Source of the DNA: Dallia pectoralis
Lineage: Eukaryota; Chordata; Actinopteri; Esociformes; Umbridae
Reading direction: 5' to 3'
NCBI GenBank assembly: GCA_029465975.1
Contig: CM055728.1
Span: 10,642,292-10,706,291 of the forward strand
Length of the DNA: 64,000 nt
Part shown: positions 24,650-36,192 of the stretch, piece after piece
How the letters are laid out: every line of letters begins with the position of its first letter
How positions within the stretch are numbered: the stretch's first letter is position 1
Made by a program: the position numbers and the translations under genes
Notes under the pieces: generated by a model
The model's input: only the letters and a program-made list of their open reading frames with translations
Told to the model about the DNA's origin: nothing
Databases searched by the model: none

Positions 24650-24723
24650 ACTCTTACCTGGTTTGGAACAGGCCAGAAGAACAGGAAAACACATGAAAAA
24701 GAAGAGAGAAAGAAAGTCTGTTA
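24650..24723 (-). promoter_or_regulatory. Candidate recursive splice site or 60-nt microexon, copy 2
   Basis: Read on the minus strand, TTTCTAACAG ends at 24718. It is followed by a 60-nt pyrimidine-rich stretch (24717 down to 24658) ending CCAAACCAG, then the donor-like GTAAGAGT. The 60 nt are open in frame and would encode a hydrophobic segment. Alternatively the whole pyrimidine tract serves the CCAG as a 3' splice site touching the donor (recursive splicing). The arrangement TTCATGTG, 12 variable bases, then CCTGT..CCAAACCAGGTAAGAGT is shared with 6178-6227. Function is inferred, not shown. Confidence 0.3.
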
Positions 24724-27700
24724 GAAATCCTTCGGAATTACTTGACCAAATGACATTAAGACATTCATAAATAATCCACTCAGCCCGTCGCGCACAGCCT
24801 TGTGGGATATCCCAATCCCCAGTGATAGAAAGAATAGCTCTTATTTGCCATCTCCCAACCCATTCCATACTTCCCTACAGCCTCTTCCCAACAACGCTCT
24901 AGACGTTGACAGATATTTAGGGCTAGTCACGTTAGCTCCTAGCACATGTGTTTGTTAGGTGCTACACAGGAAGTGGTGATGTGTCCGTGCTAGCAATTGA
25001 GCTGGTGGAGTCCTGAGTGAGATATGTCAGAACGCCAATCAGGTCATCAGTTAATAATCCAGACACGGTTTGTCCTGTGTGCCCCCACCCCACCCGCCAC
25101 GCCGCGGACAGCAGTCTAATGGAGCCCCGTAGCAAGCTTTTATTAGCTGTGAGAATCGGATGGCATCAAAATTTAAACACTTCATTACAGGGTGCCGCTT
25201 GCCTCGTCCCAAAGAACAGCCACTTAAACCTACAAATCAGGAAAAAGAAGCAATGGAATAGCCCGTGACAGCTGTAATTACCGGAAACCTATTCTTTAAA
25301 GCAGTGTTTGGGTGACAGCATACAGTGACGTGTGTGTCTGTGTGTTTGTGTGTGTGCCCGTGTGTGTGCCCGTGTGTGTTGGGGGGGGTTACAGCCTCCA
25401 ACATGTACGCCTTAAATAACCAAAAAAGATAGATGGAAATATTTTTTTTTATGATAACATGACATGTTGCAAGACTTTCGTTTCAGCATGAGACCTGAGA
25501 GAAAAAGAATGACAGAAAAGGAGACAAAAGGCTTTTCGAAAATGAACAGAAACGCCGCGGTTCTCTCTCATGTCCTTACTTAGAGGTTAACCCGTGGGCA
25601 AGAATGAACAAGCCATGTTCTCAGCGCTCTTATGCGGACTAACTAGTCATGTTAAAGGTTCTAGCAACTCACAGGCACGCACGCACGCACGTACGCACGC
25701 ACATTACCAACTCAATGTGATCTGTGCCAGTGGACCTCTACGACGGTGGTACTCCACTTCCACAGAAGGCTCGGCCACAAGACCAAACCCCCAGGCGCAA
25801 TTGGTATTCGCCAGTGTTCCCTTTCCTGCCAACGTTATGTGTCGGACTTGAGCAAAGGCCACTATTGTAAACGGGCCCTTAACACTTCGTGTCCTGCTTG
25901 TTGCGATACCAGCAGCTGACATGAATTTGACTTTTTCCTCAGTTTTCTTTACTGTGGCTTGGTCCGGTCTCCGACCGTTTAGTCCCCAAAGGCTGCCACT
26001 GTGTGATCCTAGCTCTAAACACAAATAACTGAAGAAACATGATACGTATAGCGTGTTCATTTTTGACTTGATTAATAAAGCTCCCGGCAAAAACAGAATA
26101 GAAAATGAAACATTATTGATGTTGAGAACATTTCACTGTCGCTCTTCTTCCCACACTAAAGGGCCCTATTAATCCGGCCTGGATCCAGGCACGATCTGAT
26201 GCACTCCTGGGGACATTCCGTCTGGACTTCCCAAATGACACAAGGAATTTTATGTAAATGGAGAAACAGAGGGCTTAAAAGGAGTAAGATGATGTAGAAA
26301 TCGAGAGAGATGCGATGAAGGAGAATACAGTCTAGGATTTAATTAGCCTGCCTCTTTGTGATGGCAGGGTGGATCTGACAGCTAGAAAAAGACAAGAACA
26401 TGCAAACATTCTCTATCCTCTTTCTGTCTTCATCTCTGACTCTACCATTCTCTTTCTCCAGCTCTCTCTCTCTCTAAGTCTCCTCCTCTCTCTAAGTCTC
26501 CACCCGTTCGCCGATTTGGACAACATGAACGATTCATATTGCACGGTTAATCTGATCTGGTCGTTTGCATTAGCGATGCACCTCCAGATCTCCTGATGGC
26601 ATGCCACATTTGCCAGATGCAAGCGAGACCAACCTGTCTTACACACCAATGCCATTGCTCTTCTCGCCTCGCGCCAAAGCCCTTCCGACCTCCGGCTCGA
26701 TAACCTCCACAGAGACACAGAGGTCGGACTCAAACCCTAATAAACCTCCGGCTGCTGGAACAACGGGCCGTCACTTTGACGCTAACGTTAAACCCACTTC
26801 TCCTTTGGCGTGAGTCAAACAGCGACTAGGACATGACATGAACACTAGCCGGCAGTAGCCAATACTGAAAATCAACCACGTCAGAAGGTGTTCTGTGCCA
26901 GTCCGAGTGAATAATGAAGGTGGACTCTTTAATAATTCAGATGAGGCGATGACTAAACAGACCAGCCCACTGCTGGAGCGAGCAAACAGACGGGAGCTGC
27001 GTTGGGAGTCATTGATTTTTCCGGACTGGCCCTGGAATGTTTGGCGGCTGGGTGGGTCACGGCCGTAGACTGCCAACTACGGCTCGTCAATACGAACGTG
27101 ACTCTGGCGTAGCCAATGAAATCCATCAAAGAGAGCTGCGCAAAAGAGTGTTTGACTGTTTCGTGGCTGGAGGTGGAGGTGTCACGTTTGGAGAAGACTT
27201 TCACCCCTGTCCATGGAAAAATTGCGTGAATAGTGTGTGTGTTTGCATTCTGAGACGCAGGGAGGGAATGTGGACAGAGAGAACACGTGTTCAAAAGTAA
27301 TCGTAGCATCTGAGAAAACGAGAAAATAGCGAGATGACGAGAGAGAAGACAGATCGAGAAAAAATAAGAAAGAGCACGCACACAGAACATTAACAAATGT
27401 TCAAACACAACGTCAGTTTCAGGTTAAGCGTTACGTGTGTTTTGTCATACTTAGGTTCAAGTAAATCGTGATTGTGATCAATAAAACATGATGAAAACAA
27501 ACGGCCAACGTGTCTACGTGCGGTAGGCAGTTTTGCAGACAAAGCGTTTTCCTTTATGCCTCCGCCGTGTTCATATTACTACGGTGATTGACTTTGCTCA
27601 TCAGCAAATTGGAAACCCAACGTTTAACCCAACCTGGTTGAACGGAGCCGATAGCGGACACAAAACACCGGTGCCAAGTTATTGATGCGTGCCACTGCGC

Positions 27701-29108
27701 CTTTCTTCCAAAATCTTTCAATTACATTTCGACAAGCCTCTATGTCCGACAAATTAAGCTGAAGTCTAATCCACTGTAGTGAACGACTGACTGAACCTGG
27801 GGATAAAACTGTGTGGCAATCAGCCCCCCCCCCCCGCTGCTGCCGGCGAGGATCCTGAGCACGTCTCCGACACTCTCCTATTAGAAGCCTAATGAGAACA
27901 CACCTGGTTAGTCAAGCCTGTCACTACACATGTCACTAACGCTGTTGGTGTTTTCAATTTGGCTCCTCGTCGTGTTTGCGAAACGTGCGCGTTTATTAGT
28001 CCGTCCTGCCACTTGGCCAATCAGCTCGTGCTCAGGGGCAATCACGACGCTGTCAGTAAAACAGTCTGTCTGATGGCCCTTCAACGTTAATATGTAGCGC
28101 GCTTCGCATCAGCCCCCCGCCGAGCTCTGTCACAGCCGTCGCCGCAGCTTTTCGTATATCCCCATCCAGATCCATTCTGATTAGCATTAGGAGCCATGCT
28201 GCGCGCCGCTAACTCAGTTAGCGGATCCACCTCTGTTATTGCTGCGTCACGTGTCTCGCTGTGAGCCTGTCTGTTCATTAAGCCTATACCCACGGGGAGA
28301 AAACCAACCGGGACACACAACGACAGCCACGAGGGAAGGTTTGTAGTTCAACGGCCAGTCAGGGTGTGCGACATTTGTTTTTGGACTCTATTTAATGATA
28401 TGTTTCCATCTTTTCTATAAGCCTTACAGATCTCTCAAACTGTATCCATCGACCAGAGCCCGAAATATCACCCAAATAAATACGACAGTATGAGAGTGAA
28501 CACGACGCAGAGTCTCAAACTATCGTTTCAACATCACAAATGTTCAGTTCTGGCATCGATGGCACTTTTTATCCATTTTAGATTGGTCACATTTCTTTTC
28601 GACAGAAGCTTTGTCATTGTTTCAGCTGTCATGGAGAAGTGACACAATGTTTACCGCTATTCAATGAGGAGATAAGGAACGTATCAGGACTGAGAAGATG
28701 GAAATAGGCAAACAGTTCTAAACCATCAAGAAGAAACGGGACAAAGGAGACCTCTAGATGAAGCCAGTTATAGAGGCCCATGACAATGGGCTAAACCCTG
28801 GGATTTGAGACATTAATGGTGTCCTGGGCCAATCTGCATCCCTTTGTAGTCGATAAAGGGAAGTGGCATTTTCAGGCATTCAAGAAAGGCTACCGGGGTC
28901 CCGTGGTGTGTGGCTTCCTCCTCTTCGTCCTCCTCTTCGTCGTCCTCCCCCCGGCTCTGATGCCATTTCCTCCACCTTTGTGTGCTTTTGAGCTCTTTTG
29001 TCTCATACAAAGACAAACCAATCTGCTTATCTCTACGTCCATAGGGAACCGATGTGTTTGTAAAAATAGTACGCAGGCAAGAGGATCCGTATGTCCTTTA
29101 GCGAAACT
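24724..29108. other. Long single-copy-looking non-coding stretch
   Basis: No exon is recognised. It holds (TG)n at 25331-25390, an ACGC tetranucleotide run at 25676-25703, a CT tract at 26459-26505 and a C12 run at 27824-27835. The stretch 25020-25290 (AGCTTTTATTAGCTGTGAG, GACAGCTGTAATTACC) looks like a candidate conserved non-coding element by composition. 27520-28330 is relatively CpG-rich. Several open frames of 75-150 codons here lack any recognisable domain and overlap on both strands, which argues against coding. Confidence 0.5.
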
Positions 29109-29132
29109 GTGTGTGTGTGTGTGTGTGTGTGT
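29109..29132. repeat. (TG)n microsatellite
   Basis: Twelve uninterrupted TG dinucleotides. Confidence 0.95.
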
Positions 29133-29341
29133 TTCGAACATAACTATTATGAGAAAATGGGACCAAAATGTCCTGAAACTGTGGTTAAATAATAGAAAGT
29201 GGATTAACAACCGTGCATTATATAGCACACACTACACAAAAACATTGTTAGTTGTTCGATGTTACACATTCCATGAATTAGTGATGTGTAGTATTTAGTA
29301 TGTGCCACACAGCACCTACACTGCTGAATGTATCCAGTGCA

Positions 29342-30270
29342 TACACTACTGTTCCAAATTTGAGGTAATTTACATTTTTGTTTGGTTTCCAAAGGAAAAG
29401 CACATTTTTGTCCAATAAAATAACCTGACATTGTCGCGAAATACAGTGCGGACATTGATAATGTTGTAGATGACTATTGTAGCCGGGATATAAGGATAAT
29501 AAAATATTTGAATAGGCGCACAGAGGCCAATTATCAGCAACCATCAGTGCTGTATTCCTTTGGCATGTCGTGTTTGCTAATCCAAGTTAATTATTTTAAG
29601 AAAAACCCTTTGCAAAGCTGTTAGCTCAACTGAAAACCGTGCTGTTTATATAAGCAATACAAATGGCCTTCTTCACTAGTTGGCTATTTGGAGTATAAAC
29701 AATTGTGGGTTCGATTACAAAATGTCCAGAAAGGAAAAAGCCTTCTTCTAAAACTTGAGAAATGAAGGCTACTACATCTGAGAAATTGTCAAGAAACTGA
29801 AGATCCCAAACAACACTGAGTACTACTCCCTTCACAAAGAGGACAAATACAGAAGTTTCTAGTTGTGTCTAGTTGGAGAAACAGACACTCCACAGGTCCT
29901 CAACTGGCAGCTTCATTAAATATTACCCACAAAACAGAAGTCTCAATGTCAACAATGAAAGGTGACTCCGGTATGCTGGCCTTCTGGAAGAGTTGCAAAG
30001 AAAAAGGCATACATCTGACCGGCCAATAAAATGAAAAGATTAAGATGGACAAAATGACACAGGACACTGGACAAAGAAAGATAAGAAAAAAGTGTTAAGC
30101 TAAAAGCAAATTTTGAAGGACAAAATTATTTAAATTAAAAACATAACATCAAATAACCTTACTTTTAAAAATAAATATATATATTTTATTTATTTCCGCT
30201 GTAATTCCAATGCAAACTCATGTAATGTATGGTTTCACGAAAAAAACTACTTCATCTCCTATACTGCAAC
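29342..30270 (+). mobile_element. Decayed, internally deleted Tc1-like transposon, copy A
   Basis: The left end, TACACTACTGTTCCAAATTT, is a decayed form of the inverted repeat of a Tc1-like family common in salmonid and pike genomes. It is followed by recognisable family 5' sequence (GACTATTGTAGC at 29473, ATTATCAGCAACCATCA at 29530, GTGGGTTCGATTAC at 29703). From about 29750 the start of a transposase frame survives (AGAAATGAAGGCTAC, GAAATTGTCAAGAAACTGAA), i.e. the DNA-binding region, broken by stops and small deletions. Around 30090-30110 the sequence jumps to the family's 3' end (TTTTGAAGGACAAAATTATT), so most of the catalytic domain is missing. The right end near 30270 is approximate. Identification is from memory of the family. 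Confidence 0.75.
29750..30095 (+). pseudogene. Tc1-like transposase N-terminal remnant
   Basis: Tc1/mariner transposases cut and paste their element using an N-terminal paired-like DNA-binding domain and a DDE catalytic domain. Here only the first part is traceable: a helix-turn-helix-like stretch (RNEGYY, then KKLKIPNNT), followed after frame breaks by sequence matching the linker (CTCAACTGGCAGCTTCATTA, GGTGACTCCGGTATGCTGGC). No intact frame spans it, and the catalytic D, D and E/D motifs are not present. Non-functional. Confidence 0.65.
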
Positions 30271-30806
30271 ATACAGCCTGCGGTCTGATTGGAAACACAG
30301 GCAGTCTAAAGGACAACAGTAACAGGAGGAAAACAGAGGAGAATGCAGGAGGTGAGGGGAGGGGGGAGGATGAGGAGAGCTGGAACGAGAGGAGGACCAA
30401 AAAGGTTGAGGAGAGAGGAGCAGAGGAGCGCAGCGAAAAGTCCTCCGGGACCAGAATGCACTTAGTGGCTTAAGTGAAAATAATGACTCACCAAACGGAG
30501 CACTTTAAGGAAATTCACACAGAACTCTCTTGGCTCTCTTTTTCTCACATTCTCTCTATATTCCTCCCTCTCCCTCCCTCTCTCTTTCTGTCTCTCTCAG
30601 TCTCCCCTCTGACTGTGTTGTGGCATTGTCTTTCTGTGCTGCCTCCCCTGGGTGCCATCCCAAGGCTCAGAGAGAACAATCTCAGAACAGAGGCCTCACA
30701 CACACACACAGACATACACACACACACACACACACACACAGCATGGTATGGTTGTGAATCCCCAGCGATATTCCTGACCTTTTCATAACAGTCGTGTTTT
30801 CCATTA

Positions 30807-30851
<45 letters not shown>

Positions 30852-31189
30852 CGTGCGCGCTCACCTATCTGTCTTTGTTAGTCTGCATTTGCAGCTGACC
30901 TTCCCATCCCTGCCCTGGCCCAGATTAGAACTGACACCCTCTCATACAGCCCAAAGCAACAGCTATTGTGATACTGTGAACACAGACGTTCCCACTCTCA
31001 ACCACAGAGCCGCAACAAGATCTGTGTGAAGTAGATAAAGAAGGGCATGTGACCTGAAACCAGAGGCCAGAGATATGTTCTGTTAGCGGAGGTTTGGAAC
31101 AAATAGGCGGCGTAATTAGGTGCTGTTCGTAGGTGAAAGTAGAGACGCTGTTGGGTAGAGTAATTACCGGAAGCTGGAGTATTCTGGTG
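30271..31189. other. Non-coding sequence with CA/TG runs
   Basis: Purine-rich stretch at 30320-30440 (GGAGGTGAGGGGAGGGGGGA), (CA)n at 30698-30742 and (TG)n at 30811-30850. The CA and TG runs form an inverted pair about 70 bp apart. No gene is recognised. Confidence 0.6.
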
Positions 31190-31780
31190 AGTTGGAAGAG
31201 AAGCTTGGTGTAGTTGGAGGAGTAGCTTGGTGTAGTTGGAGGAGTAGCTTGGTGTAGTTGGAGGAGTAGCTTGGTGTAGTTGGAAGAGTAGCTTGGTGTA
31301 GTTGGAGGAGTAGCTTGGTGTAGTTGGAGGAGTAGCTTGGTGTAGTTGGAGGAGTAGCTTGGTGTAGTTGGAGGAGTAGCTTGGTGTAGTTGGAGGAGTA
31401 GCTTGGTGTAGTTGGAGGAGTAGCTTGGTGTAGTTGGAGAAGTAGCTTGGTGTAGTTGGAGAAGTAGCTTGGTGTAGTTGGAGGAGTAGCTTGGTGTAGT
31501 TGGAGAAGTAGCTTGGTGTAGTTGGAGGAGTAGCTTGGTGTAGTTGGAGGAGTAGCTTGGTGTAGTTGGAGGAGTAACTTGGTATAGTTGGAGTAGTAGC
31601 TTGGTGTAGTTGGAGAAGTAGCTTGGTGTAGTTGGAGGAGTAGCTTGGTGTAGTTGGAGGAGTAGCTTGGTGTAGTTGGAGGAGTAACTTGTTGTAGTTA
31701 GAGGAGTAACTTGGTGTAGTTGGAGTAGTAGCTTGGTGTAGTTGGAGGACTAGCTTGGTGTAGTTGGAGGAGTAACTTGG
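31190..31780. repeat. 22-bp minisatellite, about 27 copies
   Basis: Unit GTAGCTTGGTGTAGTTGGAG followed by GA; variants GAGAA, GGAAGA and GTAACTTGG, the last clustering toward the distal end. Degenerate continuation (GTAGTTGAAGGTGAAG) runs to about 31945, ending at the left edge of the hAT element. Confidence 0.96.
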
Positions 31781-33005
31781 AGTATATACTCGAAGTTAGA
31801 GCAGGTTTGGTGAAGAATGTTGACGAAGACAAAGTAGTTAGGGCGAAGAGGAAGAAAGTAAGGCGATTCACATGTAGTTGAAGGTGAAGCCGTTCTGGTG
31901 GAGTAGTGGGATGTAGGTGAAGTATTTAGGGGAAATGTGGAATAGGTTGGGACTAGGGGTGGGCGATATGGGAAAAATATCATATCACGATTTTTTCAGG
32001 AAAAATCACGATTCACGATTTTATCACGATTCTTTTTCATGTTGCTTTTTAAGACTATTTTGCTAATTACTGAGCTGCAATACAAGCAAATTATATCTCC
32101 ATTTAAAGAATATAGCGTTACAAGGTAACAAAACATAAAAGGAAAAAAAAAATTAAAGTAGCATATTTTAATCACGTGTATATTTAAAGGAAGTGCAATG
32201 GTGCAAAGAAGCACCTTCATTCTCATCCGCAGCTTCACCATCCATTCACTGTGTAACCTGCCATCCATCTACAGCATCAGATGATCTACTGTGTTATCAT
32301 CCTGAATTAAATGAATTGTGAATTATGCAGTAAAACATTTTACTAAAATAGTATGTAGCCTATTTATTGTCTTATGTAGCCATACAATACAAAATTAAAA
32401 CCATGATTTTAAAATGCACAGGCTATGATATTTAAATTTCTAAAGATCGAATAAATTAAAATCAATCAAACTGTATGTCCTATTTTGATGTAATAAATGC
32501 TAAAACATTTTAGATCACAAGCGACGCGCAATCAAATGATTTGCGCATGATTGGCCGTATATATTGCAACACAGACTGTTGAAATAAAAACATTAGGCTA
32601 CAGTGTATAATTTGATCATTTACATTTGTAAAATGTATTATAGTAATTACAGCCCAGTAACTAAGGCACTATAGACAATGAAACACGTATTTTACAACAC
32701 AGTTTGTATATTGGTCACGGTCGGGTATATTCTGCTGTTACCCGGTAGATACATTAATCAATTTCGTTTTATATTTTCGTTCTGTTTATTTAGTAAAACA
32801 TATATTTCTTTATAAACGTAGGCCTACCTCTTTTTTCTAGTTCATTCAAATTCAACCAAGCCAATCAATCTATTATCTATGTATATCTCGCAGCTTTTGT
32901 CTGCCTGAGCAGGACACGCATACTAACCGGTTGCACTGCGCACAGTGTTCATTTGTGTTGTTATGAGTGCACATGAGACAGCAGCAAATTAATCGGTTAC
33001 ATATA

Positions 33006-33180
33006 TCCAGTTTCATATAGATCGGACCAAAACGCGTCAAGTTTCATGTAGACCAGACCAAAACGCGTCAAGTTTCATGTAGACCAGACCAAAACCCATC
33101 CAGTTTCATATAGACCAGACCAAAACGGTGTCCAATATAGATCGGACCAAAACGAGATCAGACCAAAACGCATCCAGTTT
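33006..33180. repeat. Degenerate ~31-bp tandem repeat inside the hAT element
   Basis: Five to six copies of AGTTTCATGTAGACCAGACC followed by AAAACGCGTCA, with variants ATATAGATCGG and AAAACCCATCC; the last copies are truncated. It belongs to the hAT element, not to the flanking DNA. Confidence 0.88.
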
Positions 33181-33223
33181 CTGAAAACGGGACAAGGTAA
33201 AATGCACGTATTTAGGAAAAGTC

Positions 33224-34053
33224 ATGGAAGAACGATGATGTGGTCCTGATGGCCTCATCGGTCGGTGACCTTCAGCACTCACTGGATCGGTTCGCAGCCG
33301 AGTGTGAAGCGGCTGGGATGAGGGTTAGCACCTCTAAATCTGAGGCCATGACTCTCAGCAGGAAACCGGTGGAGTGCCTACTCCGGGTAGGGAATGAGTC
33401 CTTACTCCAAGTGAAGGAGTTCAAGTACCTCGGGGTCCTGTTCGCGAGTGAGGGAACAATGGAGCGGGAGTTTGGTCGGAGGATCGGAGCAGCGGGGGCG
33501 GTGTTGCATTCGCTTCACCGCACCGTTGTGACGAAAAGAGAGCTGAGCCGAAAGGCAAAGCTCTCGATCTACTGGTCAATCTTTGTTCCTACCCTCACCT
33601 ATGGTCATGAAAGCTGGGTCATGACCGAAAGAACGAGATCGCGGGTACAAGCGGCCGAAATGGGTTTTCTCAGAAAGGTGGCTGGCCTCTCCCTTAGGGA
33701 TAGGGTGAGAAGCTCAGTCATCCGAGAGGAACTCGGAGTAGAGCCGCTGCTCCTTTGCATAGAAAGGAGCCAGTTGAGGTGGTTCGGGCATCTTGTAAGA
33801 ATGCCACCTGGGCGCCTCCCTAGAGAGGTGTTCCAGGCACGTCCAGCTGGGAGGAGACCTCGGGGAAGACCCAGGACTAGGTGGAGAGATTATATCTCCA
33901 CACTGGCCTGGGAACGCCTCGGGATTCCCCAGTCAGAGCTGGCTAATGTTGCCCGGGAAAGGGAAGTTTGGGGTCCCCTGCTAGAGCTGCTACCCCCGCG
34001 ACCCGACCCCGGATAAGCGGTTGAAGATGAGATGAGATGAGATGGAAGAACGA
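33224..34053 (+). mobile_element. 5'-truncated Rex3-like RTE LINE nested in the hAT element
   Basis: The insert 33236-34041 is flanked by identical 12-bp repeats ATGGAAGAACGA at 33224-33235 and 34042-34053. It contains the C-terminal part of an RTE-type reverse transcriptase and ends, after the stop, with TTGAAGATGAGATGAGATGAG, a GATGA-type microsatellite tail. That tail plus the protein sequence points to the fish Rex3 family of RTE retroposons. The endonuclease and the first half of the reverse transcriptase are missing, as expected from incomplete reverse transcription. It inserted after the hAT element, so it dates that element as older. Confidence 0.9.
33237..34016 (+). pseudogene. RTE/Rex3-like reverse transcriptase, C-terminal fragment
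   Basis: An open frame of about 259 codons runs to TAA at 34014-34016. It begins inside the catalytic core: DDVVLMASS corresponds to the Y/FADD box, but the preceding aromatic residue and alanine are lost at the truncation point. Farther on are a TSKSEAM motif (about residue 31 counted from VVL), FKYLG (61-65), TYGHESW (120-126), RWFGHLVRM (180-188) and a basic GRPRTRW stretch (209-215). These are standard landmarks of the thumb and C-terminal region in this family. There is no start codon of its own (the frame opens with GAT/GTG) and no promoter. The frame is intact over its length, which suggests a fairly recent insertion. Dead on arrival as a retrotransposon. Confidence 0.9.
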
Positions 34054-34323
34054 GGCTGTAGCTTTTCAACATTATATATTTATTTTAATTACTAACTGCA
34101 ACGCCCGCGGGCATGGGCTGTTGGCGCTTCTAGTGTTAACACGCTGACATCTAGCGCACCGCGCATTGCATGTTGATACGTAGCTGAAAAAACGCCATAG
34201 ATCTGCATCTAATTGAACGTGCACTGGAGCGCGATTCTACGATATTTCCGAAAAAGTGAATCGTGGAGACATTTTAATCGTCCACGATTAAATATCGTCA
34301 TATCGCACACCCCTAGTTGGGAC

Positions 34324-36192
34324 GTTGAATACCGAACCTGTATTCATGGAATTCAGAGTGGAGGAGGCTTAGATTGAACTGCAGTCCATTTCACTGTCCA
34401 CTGAGCAATCCCTCAGCCAGCGCCACCATGGGATGAAGCTACTCACCTGGCCAGAATCCTGCATTAGCCAATGTGTGTGGTTTTGTGCTAATGTTCGCGT
34501 GTGGACGTGCACGCGCGTGACTATGTGTGAGTGTATTTAAGGGTGTGTGTTCGTGTGTGTGTGCATGTGTTTGTGTGTGAAGTAGTAATTGTGTTTCTCT
34601 CTGCAACACCAGTTAAGGGTGATTGGTTCTTCAAGCCAAGGTTTGTGCACATGATCATTTAACCCGAGCGATGACCCAAAACACTAATCGCTTCGAAGAC
34701 AGGACGAAGAGATTTAGAACGTCCAGGTCGTTCAAGGATCAGAGCTTAGCCTACGCTTGCTGGAAGCCCGGTGAGAAAAGAGAGGGACAGAAAGTGGGAG
34801 AAAGAAATTGTCAACAACGACAAACGCACACACCACATAACCTTGAACATTTAATGTAATGACTTTGTATGTTCGACAAGAAGATATTGAGGAATTCCAG
34901 TTATGGCAGAGAACATTATTGGAATCCATCGACTGATGTGTTAGTAAAAGGGTTTAATTAAACTCAACTAAATGCCATAGAAACAGCAATGATTACTAAT
35001 TAATCTAACCTGGCCATCCTAGCAGTTTATTCCAAAGCGGGTCAGCTTTTAGCCTTCGTTTCTTTTTCTAAATCTAAATGTTATTTATTAAAAAAAGATA
35101 ACCCGGTCAATTACACTGTCCTTCATCCGTCCCTGTTGACCTCTTTACCACATAGATGGAGAGTTGAGAAGACAAGGACAGAGGTGATATGGAACAAATC
35201 ACCATGACGTTACCACGGCAAGCAAAGTGAAAAAAGACATGTTCCGAGAATTCCTCACTGCATGGCACTCGGGTGTATTTATAAATCAGTCATCGCATGA
35301 TGTAGTTGACAGAACGGTGTAGGAGCTGAGAAAACCCTCTAACATATATCATTCAGAATGTTTCAGAGCTATTTCTTGGTGCAATTTAAAAATTATCCCG
35401 CCGACTGTGGAGGTAAGCCACCACCTCCACTTTACCTATACAAGTCTGGGCCAGTTTGAACATACATGACAGTTGGCATAGCTGGCTATGATGAAGACAA
35501 ACAAACATTAGCACATATGCCTAGATGGGTAGCTGCTGTAACTGTGTTCTAGCTAATATTAGCTACAATTATCTACATGAATGAAGCAAGTGATTTAGCT
35601 AAAACCAAGATATGAGAAAGATGCGTTAATGATTTCAGAGAAACAAGTATAGTCATTATTAGTTTGATGTGTATTAGCTAGTACAGCAGTGATCTGGTGC
35701 ACTATTTATTAGACAATCCAGATAGCACGGAAGTGGTCTGATAAGTTATTAGACAAGATAATCTAGCCAGTCCGACTGGGCTTTGATTAATTAGATAATC
35801 TAGCTTGTCCAACTGTGATCTGACGCATTATTAGTTAGATAATCTAGCTAGTCCAACTATCTTAATTTCTCATGAACCAATCTAGCTAATCCGTCTGTAA
35901 TATGATTCATTCGATAATCTTGCTAGTCAGTTATGGCCGTGCGTGGCGTCCTTTGTGTCCTGGATTTAGTTATTTCAGCGCTCACAACCCGTTACCACCA
36001 GAGCGGCTTTGTTTCGAAAAATGTTGATAGAGTCTTTTGTGTCGGTATAGGTTGTCAGGGATACCAATTATACAGGTAACATTGCATTCAGCAGAGTAGG
36101 AGTTATGGCCACATCTAATACCGAGTCTCCCACCACAGTCAATATACCAAGACACGACATAAGGGCTTTTACCTTGGAGTCGCCATGGAGAC
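34324..36192. other. Non-coding sequence
   Basis: No gene is recognised. A weak TG-rich stretch lies at 34480-34580. A degenerate repeat at 35740-35935 is listed separately. On the minus strand, 34438-34455 reads CTGGCCAGGTGAGTAG, a donor-like motif without a convincing exon. Confidence 0.5.
35740..35935. repeat. Old, degenerate tandem repeat
   Basis: The phrase GATAATCTAGCTAGTCCAAC recurs in diverged form near 35757, 35794, 35838 and 35912 with TTATTAG-rich spacers. Spacing varies from about 37 to 75 bp, consistent with an ancient minisatellite. TAGCTAGC-type motifs are also scattered upstream. Confidence 0.55.

Larger units (their letters stand above)
31946..34323. mobile_element. Complete non-autonomous hAT-type transposon with 8-bp target duplications
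   Basis: Identical 8-bp direct repeats GTTGGGAC at 31946-31953 and 34316-34323 flank an element (31954-34315) whose ends are inverted: TAGGGGTGGGCGATATGG on the left, and TAGGGGTGTGCGATATGA on the right when reverse-complemented. An 8-bp duplication fitting nTnnnnAn with TAGGGGTG ends is the hAT superfamily signature. After removing the nested LINE and one copy of its duplication, the element is about 1.54 kb. No transposase-like frame is visible in its own sequence, so it depended on a related active element. Its ends carry several ATCACGATT or ATCGTGGA motifs, probable subterminal transposase-binding sites. A degenerate tandem repeat lies inside at 33006-33180. Confidence 0.93.

Noticed and set aside
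34438..34460. Minus-strand donor-like CCAGGTGAGTAG
   Set aside because: Unlike the sites at 6178 and 24650, it has no pyrimidine tract or related partner; single donor-like strings are frequent by chance.
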